Assembly: GCF_026212465.1 (NCBI RefSeq)
Contig: NC_080051.1
Location: 707,001-771,000 of the forward strand
Origin: Amaranthus tricolor
Taxonomy: Eukaryota; Streptophyta; Magnoliopsida; Caryophyllales; Amaranthaceae
DNA length: 64,000 nucleotides
Direction of reading: 5' to 3'
Part shown: piece after piece, positions 42,201 to 55,200 of the stretch
Layout of the letters: every line of letters starts with the position of its first letter
How positions within the stretch are numbered: the first letter of the stretch is position 1
Made by a program: the position numbers and the translations under genes
Notes under the pieces: model-generated
Seen by the model: only the letters and a program-made list of their open reading frames with translations
Database searches by the model: none
What the model was told of the DNA's origin: nothing

Positions 42201-44270
42201 CAATGAAGAATGAACGATGAAGAATGAACAAGGATTAATGGTCAATGACGAATGAACGATGAAGAATGAACAAGGATCAATGATCAATGACGAATGAACG
42301 ATGAAGAATGAACAAGGATCAATGATCAATGACGAATGAACGATGAAGAATGAACAAGGATCAATGATCAATGAAGAATGAACAAGGATCAATGAACAAA
42401 GAAGAATGAACGATGAAGAATGAACAAGGTTCAATGATCAATGAAGAATGAACGATGAAGAATAAACAAGGATTAATGGTCAATGACGAATGAACGATGA
42501 AGAATGAACAAGGATCAATGATCAATGAAGAATGAACGATGAAGAATGAACAAGGATTAATGGTCAATGACGAATGAACGATGAAGAATGAACAAGGATC
42601 AATGATCAATGAAGAATGAACGATGAAGAAAGAACAAGGATCAATGATAAATGAAGAATGAACGATGAAGAATGAACAAGGATTAATGGTCAATGACAAA
42701 TGAACGATGAAGAATGAACAAGGATCAATGATCAATGAAGAATGAACGATGAAAAATGAACAAGGATTAATGGTCAATGACGAATGAACGATGAAGAATA
42801 AACAAGGATCAATGATCAATGACGAATGAACGATGAAGAATGAACAAGGATCAATGATCAATGACGAATGAACGATGAAGAATGAACAAGGATCAATGAT
42901 CAATGAAGAATGAACAAGGATCAATGATCAAAGAAGAATGAACGATGAAGAATGAACAAGGATCAATGATCAATGAAGAATGAACGAAGAAGAATGAACA
43001 AGGATTAATGGTCAATGACGAATGAACGATGAAGAATGAACAAGGATCAATGATCAATGAAGAATGAACGATGAAGAATGAACAAGGATTAATGGTCAAT
43101 GACGAATGAACGATGAAGAATGAACAAGGATCAATGATCAATGAAGAATGAACGATGAAGAAAGAAGAAGGATCAATGATAAATGAAGAATGAACGATGA
43201 AGAATGAATAAGGATCAATGATCAATGACGAATGAACGATGAAGAATGAACAAGGATCAATGATCAATGAAGAATGAAAGATGAAGAATGAACAAGGAGT
43301 AATGGTCAATGAAGAATGAACGATGAAGAATGAACAAGGAACAATGATCAATGAAGAATGATCGATGAAGAATGAACAAGGATTAATGGTCAATGACGAA
43401 TGAACGATGAAGAATGAACAAGTATCAATGCTCAATGAAGAATGAACGATGAAGAATGAACAAGGATCAATGATCAATGAAGAATGAACGATGAAGAATG
43501 AACAAGGATTAATGGTCAATGACGAATGAACGATGAAGAATGAACAAGGATCAATGATCAATGAAGAATGAACGATGAAAAATGAACAAGGATTAATGGT
43601 CAATGACGAATAAACGATGAAGAATAAACAAGGATCAATGATCAATGACGAATAAACGATGAAGAATGAACAAGGATCAATGATCAATGACGAATGAACG
43701 ATGAAGAATGAACAAGGATCAATGATCAATGAAGAATGAACAAGGATCAATGATCAAAGAAGAATGAACGATGAAGAATGAACAAGGATCAATGATCAAT
43801 GAAGAATGAACGAAGAAGAATGAACAAGGAGTAATAGTCAATGACAAATGAACGATGAAGAATGAACAAGGATCAATGATCAATGACGAATGAACGATGA
43901 AGAATGAACAAGGATCAATGATCAATGAAGAATGAACAAGGATCAATGATCAATGAAGAATGAACGATGAAGAATGAACAAGGATCAATGATCAATGAAG
44001 AATGAACGATGAAGAATGAACAAGGATTAATGGTCAATGACGAATGAACGATGAAGAATGAACAAGGATCAATGAAGAATGAACGATGAAGAATGAACAA
44101 GGATTAATGGTCAATGACAAATGAACGATGAAGAATGAACAAGGATCAATGATCAATGACGAATGAACGATGAAGAATGAACAAGGATCAATGATCAATG
44201 ACGAATGAACGATGAAGAATGAACAAGGATCAATGATCAATGACGAATGAACGATGAAGAATGAACAAGG
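30690..44270 (+). repeat. Tandem higher-order repeat of about 6.8 kb (30690-37444 and 37445-44270)
   Basis: The segment from 30690 recurs from 37445 at a spacing of 6,755 bp up to about 36.1/42.86 kb, then at 6,825 bp to the end of the repeat. The 70-bp step equals one 42-bp plus one 28-bp unit. Shared markers include the L block (31289 and 38044; 36595 and 43420), 35-bp units (31912, 33669, 37218 and 38667, 40424, 44043), paired AATTCTC words (near 34053 and 40808), AAGATTC (34174 and 40929) and AATTAAG (near 34592 and 41347). I saw one clear substitution, AATAAAC near 32605 against AATGAAC near 39360. This is the largest and most homogeneous block pair in the window. Confidence 0.88.
35606..36925 (-). 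other. Longest open frame in the window, judged non-coding
   Basis: This 439-codon minus-strand frame encodes only the 14-residue motif SLIIDPCSFFIVHS and variants such as SLTINPCSFFIVHS. It is open because the 42-bp unit has no stop in one minus-strand frame and this stretch lacks 28-bp units. It ends at the next frame-shifting short unit. The changes between units commonly alter the amino acid (for example IID to TIN, or S to L), with no visible bias toward silent positions. I see no ribosome-binding site, promoter or terminator, and no non-repetitive domain. Many similar minus-strand frames of 61-285 codons tile the window for the same reason. Confidence 0.9.
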
Positions 44271-47200
44271 ATCAATGATCAATGAAGAATGAACAAGGAT
44301 CAATGATCAAAGAAGAATGAACGATGAAGAATGAACAAGGATCAATGATCAATGAAGAATGAACGATGAAGAATGAACAAGGATCAATGATCAATGAAGA
44401 ATGAACGATGAAGAATGAACAAGGACCAATGCTCAATGAAGAATGAACGATGAAGAATGAACAAGGATCAATGATCAATGAAGAATGAACGATGAAGAAT
44501 GAACAAGGATTAATGGTCAATGACGAATGAACGATGAAGAATGAATAAGGATCAATGATCAATGACGAATGAACGATGAAGAATGAACAAGGATCAATGA
44601 TCAATGACGAATGAACGATGAAGAATGAACAAGGATCAATGATCAATGAAGAATGAACAAGGATCAATGATCAAAGAAGAATGAACGATGAAGAATGAAC
44701 AAGGATCAATGATCAATGTAGAATGAACGATGAAGAATGAACAAGGATTAATGGTCAATGACGAATGAACGATGAAGAATGAACAAGGATCAATGATCAA
44801 TGAAGAATGAACGATGAAGAATGAACAAGGATTAATGGTCAATGACGAATGAACGATGAAGAATGAACAAGGATCAATGATCAATGACGAATGAAAGATG
44901 AAGAATGAACAAGGATCAATGATCAATGACGAATGAACGATGAAGAATGAACAAGGATCAATGATCAATGAAGAATGAACAAGGATCAATGATCAAAGAA
45001 GAATGAACGATGAAGAATAAACAAGGTTCAATGATCAATGAAGAATGAACGATGAACAATGAACAAGGATTAATGGTCAATGACGAATGAACGATGAAGA
45101 ATGAACAAGGATCAATGATCAATGAAGAATGAACGATGAAGAATGAACAAGGATTAATGGTCAATGACGAATGAACGATGAAGAATGAACAAGGATCAAT
45201 GATCAATGAAGAATGAACGATGAAGAAAGAACAAGGATCAATGATAAATGAAGAATGAACGATGAAGAATGAATAAGGATCAATGATCAATGACGAATGA
45301 ACGATGAAGAATGAACAAGGATCAATGATCAATGAAGAATGAACAAGGATCAATGGTCAATGACGAATGAACGATGAAGAATAAACAAGGATCAATGATC
45401 AATGACGAATGAACGATGAAGAATGAACAAGGATCAATGATCAATGACGAATGAACGATGAAGAATGAACAAGGATCAATGATCAATGAAGAATGAACAA
45501 GGATCAATGATCAAAGAAGAATGAACGATGAAGAATGAACAAGGATCAATGATCAATGAAGAATGAACGAAGATGAATGAACAAGGAGTAATAGTCAATG
45601 ACGAATGAACGATGAAGAATGAACAAGGATCAATGATCAATGACGAATGAACGATGAAGAATGAACAAGGATCAATGATCAATGAAGAATGAACAAGGAT
45701 CAATGATCAAAGAAGAATGAACGATGAAGAATGAACAAGGATCAATGATCAATGAAGAATGAACGATAAAGAATGAACAAGGATTAATGGTCAATGACGA
45801 ATGAACGATGAAGAATGAACAAGGATCAATGAAGAATGAACGATGAAGAATGAACAAGGATTAATGGTCAATGACAAATGAACGATGAAGAATGAACAAG
45901 GATCAATGATCAATGACGAATGAACGATGAAGAATGAACAAGGATCAATGATCAATGACGAATGAACGATGAAGAATGAACAAGGATCAATGATCAATGA
46001 CGAATGAACGATGAAGAATGAACAAGGATCAATGATCAATGAAGAATGAACAAGGATCAATGATCAAAGAAGAATGAACGATGAAGAATGAACAAGGATC
46101 AATGATCAATGAAGAATGAACGATGAAGAATGAACAAGGATCAATGATCAATGAAGAATGAACGATGAAGAATGAACAAGGATCAATTCTCAATGAAGAA
46201 TGAACGATGAAGAATGAACAAGGATCAATTCTCAATGAAGAATGAACGATGAAGAATGAACAAGGAACAATGATCAATGAAGAATGAACGATGAAGAATG
46301 AACAAGGATCAATGCTCAATGAAGAATGAACGATGAAGAATGAACAAGGATCAATGATCAATGAAGAATGAACGATGAAGAATGAACAAGGATTAATGGT
46401 CAATGACGAATGAACGATGAAGAATGAACAAGGATCAATGATCAATGACGAATGAACGATGAAGAATGAACAAGGATCAATGATCAATGACGAATGAACG
46501 ATGAAGAATGAACAAGGATCAATGATCAATGAAGAATGAACAAGGATCAATGATCAAAGAAGAATGAACGATGAAGAATGAACAAGGATCAATGATCAAA
46601 GAAGAATGAACGATGAAGAATGAACAAGGATCAATGATCAATGTAGAATGAACGATGAAGAATGAACAAGGATTAATGGTCAATGACGAATGAACGATGA
46701 AGAATGAACAAGGATCAATGATCAATGAAGAATGAACGATGAAGAATGAACAAGGATTAATGGTCAATGACGAATGAACGATGAAGAATGAACAAGGATC
46801 AATGATCAATGACGAATGAACGATGAAGAATGAACAAGGATCAATGATCAATGACGAATGAACGATGAAGAATGAACAAGGATCAATGATCAATGAAGAA
46901 TGAACAAGGATCAATGAACAAAGAAGAATGAACGATGAAGAATGAACAAGGTTCAATGATCAATGAAGAATGAACGATGAAGAATAAACAAGGATTAATG
47001 GTCAATGACGAATGAACGATGAAGAATGAACAAGGATCAATGATCAATGAAGAATGAACGATGAAGAATGAACAAGGATTAATGGTCAATGACGAATGAA
47101 CGATGAAGAATGAACAAGGATCAATGATCAATGAAGAATGAACGATGAAGAAAGAACAAGGATCAATGATAAATGAAGAATGAACGATGAAGAATGAACA

Positions 47201-47436
47201 AGGATTAATGGTCAATGACAAATGAACGATGAAGAATGAACAAGGATCAATGATCAATGAAGAATGAACGATGAAAAATGAACAAGGATTAATGGTCAAT
47301 GACGAATGAACGATGAAGAATAAACAAGGATCAATGATCAATGACGAATGAACGATGAAGAATGAACAAGGATCAATGATCAATGAAGAATGAACAAGGA
47401 TCAATGATCAAAGAAGAATGAACGATGAAGAATGAA
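38920..47436 (+). repeat. Block duplication, spacing 5,376 bp (38920-42060 and 44296-47436)
   Basis: A partial further copy of the 6.8-kb block follows it. AAGGACC AATGCTC (near 39048 and 44424), GAAGATG (near 40195 and 45571), the 35-bp unit (40424 and 45800) and the paired AATTCTC words keep the 5,376-bp spacing. The right copy lacks AATTAAG (near 41347) and AAGATTC (40929), carrying the ordinary words instead. Those two variants therefore arose in, or were restricted to, the 6.8-kb pair. Confidence 0.83.
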
Positions 47437-49749
47437 CAAGGATCAATGATCAAAGAAGAATGAACGATGAAGAATGAACAAGGATCAATGATCAATGAAG
47501 AATGAACGATGAAGAAAGAACAAGGATCAATGATAAATGAAGAATGAACGATGAAGAATGAATAAGGATCAATGATCAATGACGAATGAACGATGAAGAA
47601 TGAACAAGGATCAATGATCAATGAAGAATGAACAAGGATCAATGGTCAATGACGAATGAACGATGAAGAATAAACAAGGATCAATGATCAATGACGAATG
47701 AACGATGAAGAATGAACAAGGATCAATGATCAATGACGAATGAACGATGAAGAATGAACAAGGATCAATGATCAATGAAGAATGAACAAGGATCAATGAT
47801 CAAAGAAGAATGAACGATGAAGAATGAACAAGGATCAATGATCAATGAAGAATGAACGAAGATGAATGAACAAGGAGTAATAGTCAATGACGAATGAACG
47901 ATGAAGAATGAACAAGGATCAATGATCAATGACGAATGAACGATGAAGAATGAACAAGGATCAATGATCAATGAAGAATGAACAAGGATCAATGATCAAA
48001 GAAGAATGAACGATGAAGAATGAACAAGGATCAATGATCAATGAAGAATGAACGATAAAGAATGAACAAGGATTAATGGTCAATGACGAATGAACGATGA
48101 AGAATGAACAAGGATCAATGAAGAATGAACGATGAAGAATGAACAAGGATTAATGGTCAATGACAAATGAACGATGAAGAATGAACAAGGATCAATGATC
48201 AATGACGAATGAACGATGAAGAATGAACAAGGATCAATGATCAATGACGAATGAACGATGAAGAATGAACAAGGATCAATGATCAATGACGAATGAACGA
48301 TGAAGAATGAACAAGGATCAATGATCAATGAAGAATGAACAAGGATCAATGATCAAAGAAGAATGAACGATGAAGAATGAACAAGGATCAATGATCAATG
48401 AAGAATGAACGATGAAGAATGAACAAGGATCAATGATCAATGAAGAATGAACGATGAAGAATGAACAAGGATCAATTCTCAATGAAGAATGAACGATGAA
48501 GAATGAACAAGGATCAATTCTCAATGAAGAATGAACGATGAAGAATGAACAAGGAACAATGATCAATGAAGAATGAACGATGAAGAATGAACAAGGATCA
48601 ATGCTCAATGAAGAATGAACGATGAAGAATGAACAAGGATCAATGATCAATGAAGAATGAACGATGAAGAATGAACAAGGATTAATGGTCAATGACGAAT
48701 GAACGATGAAGAATGAACAAGGATCAATGATCAATGACGAATGAACGATGAAGAATGAACAAGGATCAATGATCAATGACGAATGAACGATGAAGAATGA
48801 ACAAGGATCAATGATCAATGAAGAATGAACAAGGATCAATGATCAAAGAAGAATGAACGATGAAGAATGAACAAGGATCAATGATCAAAGAAGAATGAAC
48901 GATGAAGAATGAACAAGGATCAATGATCAATGTAGAATGAACGATGAAGAATGAACAAGGATTAATGGTCAATGACGAATGAACAATGAAGAATGAACAA
49001 GGATCAATGATCAATGAAGAATGAACGATGAAGAATGAACAAGGATTAATGGTCAATGACGAATGAACGATGAAGAATGAAAAAGGATCAATGATCAATG
49101 ACGAATGAACGATGAAGAATGAACAAGGATCAATGATCAATGACGAATGAACGATGAAGAATGAACAAGGATCAATGATCAATGAAGAATGAACAAGGAT
49201 CAATGAACAAAGAAGAATGAACGATGAAGAATGAACAAGGTTCAATGATCAATGAAGAATGAACGATGAAGAATAAACAAGGATTAATGGTCAATGACGA
49301 ATGAACGATGAAGAATGAACAAGGATCAATGATCAATGAAGAATGAACGATGAAGAATGAACAAGGATTAATGGTCAATGACGAATGAACGATGAAGAAT
49401 GAACAAGGATCAATGATCAATGAAGAATGAACGATGAAGAAAGAACAAGGATCAATGATAAATGAAGAATGAACGATGAAGAATGAACAAGGATTAATGG
49501 TCAATGACAAATGAACGATGAAGAATGAACAAGGATCAATGATCAATGAAGAATGAACGATGAAAAATGAACAAGGATTAATGGTCAATGACGAATGAAA
49601 GATGAAGAATAAACAAGGATCAATGATCAATGACGAATGAACGATGAAGAATGAACAAGGATCAATGATCAATGAAGAATGAACAAGGATCAATGATCAA
49701 AGAAGAATGAACGATGAAGAATGAACAAGGATCAATGATCAAAGAAGAA
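45185..49749 (+). repeat. Tandem duplication with 2,289-bp period (45185-47460 and 47474-49749)
   Basis: Two adjacent copies match throughout, with AAGAAAGAAC (45222 and 47511), GAAGATG (near 45571 and 47860), 35-bp units (45800 and 48089) and the paired AATTCTC words. Private changes in the second copy include AACAATG near 48984 and GAAAAAGG near 49080. The first copy's junction at about 47440-47475 joins a segment ending in AAAGAAG to an AAGAAAGAAC unit, which marks the exchange point. Confidence 0.85.
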
Positions 49750-51495
49750 TGAACGATGAAGAATGAACAAGGATCAATGATCAATGTAGAATGAACGATG
49801 AAGAATGAACAAGGATTAATGGTCAATGACGAATGAACGATGAAGAATGAACAAGGATCAATGATCAATGAAGAATGAACGATGAAGAATGAACAAGGAT
49901 TAATGGTCAATGACGAATGAACGATGAAGAATGAACAAGGATCAATGATCAATGACGAATGAACGATGAAGAATGAACAAGGATCAATGATCAATGACGA
50001 ATGAACGATGAAGAATGAACAAGGATCAATTCTCAATGAAGAATGAACGATGAAGAATGAACAAGGAACAATGATCAATGAAGAATGAACGATGAAGAAT
50101 GAACAAGGATCAATGCTCAATGAAGAATGAACGATGAAGAATGAACAAGGATCAATGATCAATGAAGAATGAACGATGAAGAATGAACAAGGATTAATGG
50201 TCAATGACGAATGAACGATGAAGAATGAACAAGGATCAATGATCAATGACGAATGAACGATGAAGAATGAACAAGGATCAATGATCAATGACGAATGAAC
50301 GATGAAGAATGAACAAGGATCAATGATCAATGAAGAATGAACAAGGATCAATGATCAAAGAAGAATGAACGATGAAGAATGAACAAGGATCAATGATCAA
50401 AGAAGAATGAACGATGAAGAATGAACAAGGATCAATGATCAATGTAGAATGAACGATGAAGAATGAACAAGGATTAATGGTCAATGACGAATGAACGATG
50501 AAGAATGAACAAGGATCAATGATCAATGAAGAATGAACGATGAAGAATGAACAAGGATTAATGGTCAATGACGAATGAACGATGAAGAATGAACAAGGAT
50601 CAATGATCAATGACGAATGAACGATGAAGAATGAACAAGGATCAATGATCAATGAAGAATGAACAAGGATCAATGAACAAAGAAGAATGAACGATGAAGA
50701 ATGAACAAGGTTCAATGATCAATGAAGAATGAACGATGAAGAATAAACAAGGATTAATGGTCAATGACGAATGAACGATGAAGAATGAACAAGGATCAAT
50801 GATCAATGAAGAATGAACGATGAAGAATGAACAAGGATTAATGGTCAATGACGAATGAACGATGAAGAATGAACAAGGATCAATGATCAATGAAGAATGA
50901 ACGATGAAGAAAGAACAAGGATCAATGATAAATGAAGAATGAACGATGAAGAATGAACAAGGATTAATGGTCAATGACAAATGAACGATGAAGAATGAAC
51001 AAGGATCAATGATCAATGAAGAATGAACGATGAAAAATGAACAAGGATTAATGGTCAATGACGAATGAAAGATGAAGAATAAACAAGGATCAATGATCAA
51101 TGACGAATGAACGATGAAGAATGAACAAGGATCAATGATCAATGAAGAATGAACAAGGATCAATGATCAAAGAAGAATGAACGATGAAGAATGAACAAGG
51201 ATCAATGATCAAAGAAGAATGAACGATGAAGAATGAACAAGGATCAATGATCAATGTAGAATGAACGATGAAGAATGAACAAGGATTAATGGTCAATGAC
51301 GAATGAACGATGAAGAATGAACAAGGATCAATGATCAATGAAGAATGAACGATGAAGAATGAACAAGGATTAATGGTCAATGACGAATGAACGATGAAGA
51401 ATGAACAAGGATCAATGATCAATGACGAATGAACGATGAAGAATGAACAAGGATCAATGATCAATGACGAATGAACGATGAAGAATGAACAAGGA
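49172..51495 (+). repeat. Tandem duplication with 1,470-bp period (49172-50025 and 50642-51495)
   Basis: The segment at 49172-50025 recurs at 50642-51495. Both copies carry a private AATGAAAGATG variant (near 49597 and 51067) that the otherwise matching segment at 41.9 kb lacks. Matching stops near 50025/51495, where the left copy has AATTCTC and the right copy AATGATC. The spacing is exactly 35 full units. Confidence 0.83.
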
Positions 51496-52215
51496 TCAAT
51501 GATCAATGAAGAATGAACAAGGATCAATGAACAAAGAAGAATGAACGATGAAGAATGAACAAGGTTCAATGATCAATGAAGAATGAACGATGAAGAATAA
51601 ACAAGGATTAATGGTCAATGACGAATGAACGATGAAGAATGAACAAGGATCAATGATCAATGAAGAATGAACGATGAAGAATGAACAAGGATTAATGGTC
51701 AATGACGAATGAACGATGAAGAATGAACAAGGATCAATGATCAATGAAGAATGAACGATGAAGAAAGAACAAGGATCAATGATAAATGAAGAATGAACGA
51801 TGAAGAATGAACAAGGATTAATGGTCAATGACAAATGAACGATGAAGAATGAACAAGGATCAATGATCAATGAAGAATGAACGATGAAAAATGAACAAGG
51901 ATTAATGGTCAATGACGAATGAACGATGAAGAATAAACAAGGATCAATGATCAATGACGAATGAACGATGAAGAATGAACAAGGATCAATGATCAATGAC
52001 GAATGAACGATGAAGAATGAACAAGGATCAATGATCAATGAAGAATGAACAAGGATCAATGATCAAAGAAGAATGAACGATGAAGAATGAACAAGGATCA
52101 ATGATCAATGAAGAATGAACGAAGAAGAATGAACAAGGATTAATGGTCAATGACGAATGAACGATGAAGAATGAACAAGGATCAATGATCAATGAAGAAT
52201 GAACGATGAAGAATG

Positions 52216-55200
52216 AACAAGGATTAATGGTCAATGACGAATGAACGATGAAGAATGAACAAGGATCAATGATCAATGAAGAATGAACGATGAAGAAAGA
52301 AGAAGGATCAATGATAAATGAAGAATGAACGATGAAGAATGAATAAGGATCAATGATCAATGACGAATGAACGATGAAGAATGAACAAGGATCAATGATC
52401 AATGAAGAATGAAAGATGAAGAATGAACAAGGAGTAATGGTCAATGAAGAATGAACGATGAAGAATGAACAAGGAACAATGATCAATGAAGAATGATCGA
52501 TGAAGAATGAACAAGGATTAATGGTCAATGACGAATGAACGATGAAGAATGAACAAGTATCAATGCTCAATGAAGAATGAACGATGAAGAATGAACAAGG
52601 ATCAATGATCAATGAAGAATGAACGATGAAGAATGAACAAGGATTAATGGTCAATGACGAATGAACGATGAAGAATGAACAAGGATCAATGATCAATGAA
52701 GAATGAACGATGAAAAATGAACAAGGATTAATGGTCAATGACGAATGAACGATGAAGAATAAACAAGGATCAATGATCAATGACGAATGAACGATGAAGA
52801 ATTAACAAGGATCAATGATCAATGACGAATGAACGATGAAGAATGAACAAGGATCAATGATCAATGAAGAATGAACAAGGATCAATGATCAAAGAAGAAT
52901 GAACGATGAAGAATGAACAAGGATCAATGATCAATGAAGAATGAACGAAGAAGAATGAACAAGGAGTAATAGTCAATGACGAATGAACGATGAAGAATGA
53001 ACAAGGATCAATGATCAATGACGAATGAACGATGAAGAATGAACAAGGATCAATGATCAATGAAGAATGAACAAGGATCAATGATCAATGAAGAATGAAC
53101 GATGAAGAATGAACAAGGATCAATGATCAATGAAGAATGAACGATGAAGAATGAACAAGGATTAATGGTCAATGACGAATGAACGATGAAGAATGAACAA
53201 GGATCAATGAAGAATGAACGATGAAGAATGAACAAGGATTAATGGTCAATGACAAATGAACGATGAAGAATGAACAAGGATCAATGATCAATGACGAATG
53301 AACGATGAAGAATGAACAAGGATCAATGATCAATGACGAATGAACGATGAAGAATGAACAAGGATCAATGATCAATGACGAATGAACGATGAAGAATGAA
53401 CAAGGATCAATGATCAATGAAGAATGAACAAGGATCAATGATCAAAGAAGAATGAACGATGAAGAATGAACAAGGATCAATGATCAATGAAGAATGAACG
53501 ATGAAGAATGAACAAGGATTAATGGTCAATGACGAATGAACGATGAAGAATGAACAAGGATCAATGATCAATGAAGAATGAACGATGAAGAAAGAACAAG
53601 GATCAATGATAAATGAAGAATGAACGATGAAGAATGAATAAGGATCAATGATCAATGACGAATGAACGATGAAGAATGAACAAGGATCAATGATCAATGA
53701 AGAATGAAAGATGAAGAATGAACAAGGAGTAATGGTCAATGAAGAATGAACGATGAAGAATGAACAAGGAACAATGATCAATGAAGAATGATCGATGAAG
53801 AATGAACAAGGATTAATGGTCAATGACGAATGAACGATGAAGAATGAACAAGTATCAATGCTCAATGAAGAATGAACGATGAAGAATGAACAAGGATCAA
53901 TGATCAATGAAGAATGAACGATGAAGAATGAACAAGGATTAATGGTCAATGACAAATGAACGATGAAGAATGAACAAGGATCAATGATCAATGAAGAATG
54001 AACGATGAAAAATGAACAAGGATTAATGGTCAATGACGAATGAACGATGAAGAATAAACAAGGATCAATGATCAATGACGAATGAACGATGAAGAATGAA
54101 CAAGGATCAATGATCAATGACGAATGAACGATGAAGAATGAACAAGGATCAATGATCAATGAAGAATGAACAAGGATCAATGATCAAAGAAGAATGAACG
54201 ATGAAGAATGAACAAGGATCAATGATCAATGAAGAATGAACGAAGAAGAATGAACAAGGATTAATGGTCAATGACGAATGAACGATGAAGAATGAACAAG
54301 GATCAATGATCAATGACGAATGAACGATGAAGAATGAACAAGGATCAATGATCAATGACGAATGAACAAGGATCAATGATCAATGAAGAATGAACGATGA
54401 AGAATGAACAAGGATCAATGATCAATGAAGAATGAACGATGAAGAATGAACAAGGATTAATGGTCAATGACGAATGAACGATGAAGAATGAACAAGGATC
54501 AATGAAGAATGAACGATGAAGAATGAACAAGGATTAATGGTCAATGACAAATGAACGATGAAGAATGAACAAGGATCAATGATCAATGACGAATGAACGA
54601 TGAAGAATGAACAAGGATCAATGATCAATGACGAATGAACGATGAAGAATGAACAAGGATCAATGATCAATGACGAATGAACGATGAAGAATGAACAAGG
54701 ATCAATGATCAATGAAGAATGAACAAGGATCAATGATCAAAGAAGAATGAACGATGACGAATGAACAAGGATCAATGATCAATGAAGAATGAACGATGAA
54801 GAATGAACAAGGATTAATGGTCAATGACGAATGAACGATGAAGAATGAACAAGGATCAATGATCAATGAAGAATGAACGATGAAGAAAGAACAAGGATCA
54901 ATGATAAATGAAGAATGAACGATGAAGAATGAATAAGGATCAATGATCAATGACGAATGAACGATGAAGAATGAACAAGGATCAATGATCAATGAAGAAT
55001 GAAAGATGAAGAATGAACAAGGAGTAATGGTCAATGAAGAATGAACGATGAAGAATGAACAAGGAACAATGATCAATGAAGAATGATCGATGAAGAATGA
55101 ACAAGGATTAATGGTCAATGACGAATGAACGATGAAGAATGAACAAGGATCAATGATCAATGAAGAATGAACAAGGATCAATGATCAAAGAAGAATGAAC

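Larger units (their letters stand above)
41510..53455 (+). repeat. Block duplication, spacing 9,135 bp (41510-44320 and 50645-53455)
   Basis: The right copy reproduces AATGAAC AAAGAAG (near 41537 and 50672), the L block (43420 and 52555), the AAGAAGAAGG variant (near 43162 and 52297) and the 35-bp unit (44043 and 53178). Differences include AATGAAAGATG near 51067 and AATTAAC near 52801 in the right copy only. The 6.8-kb block family thus extends at least to 53 kb, interrupted by the 2,289-bp and 1,470-bp amplifications. Confidence 0.83.
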
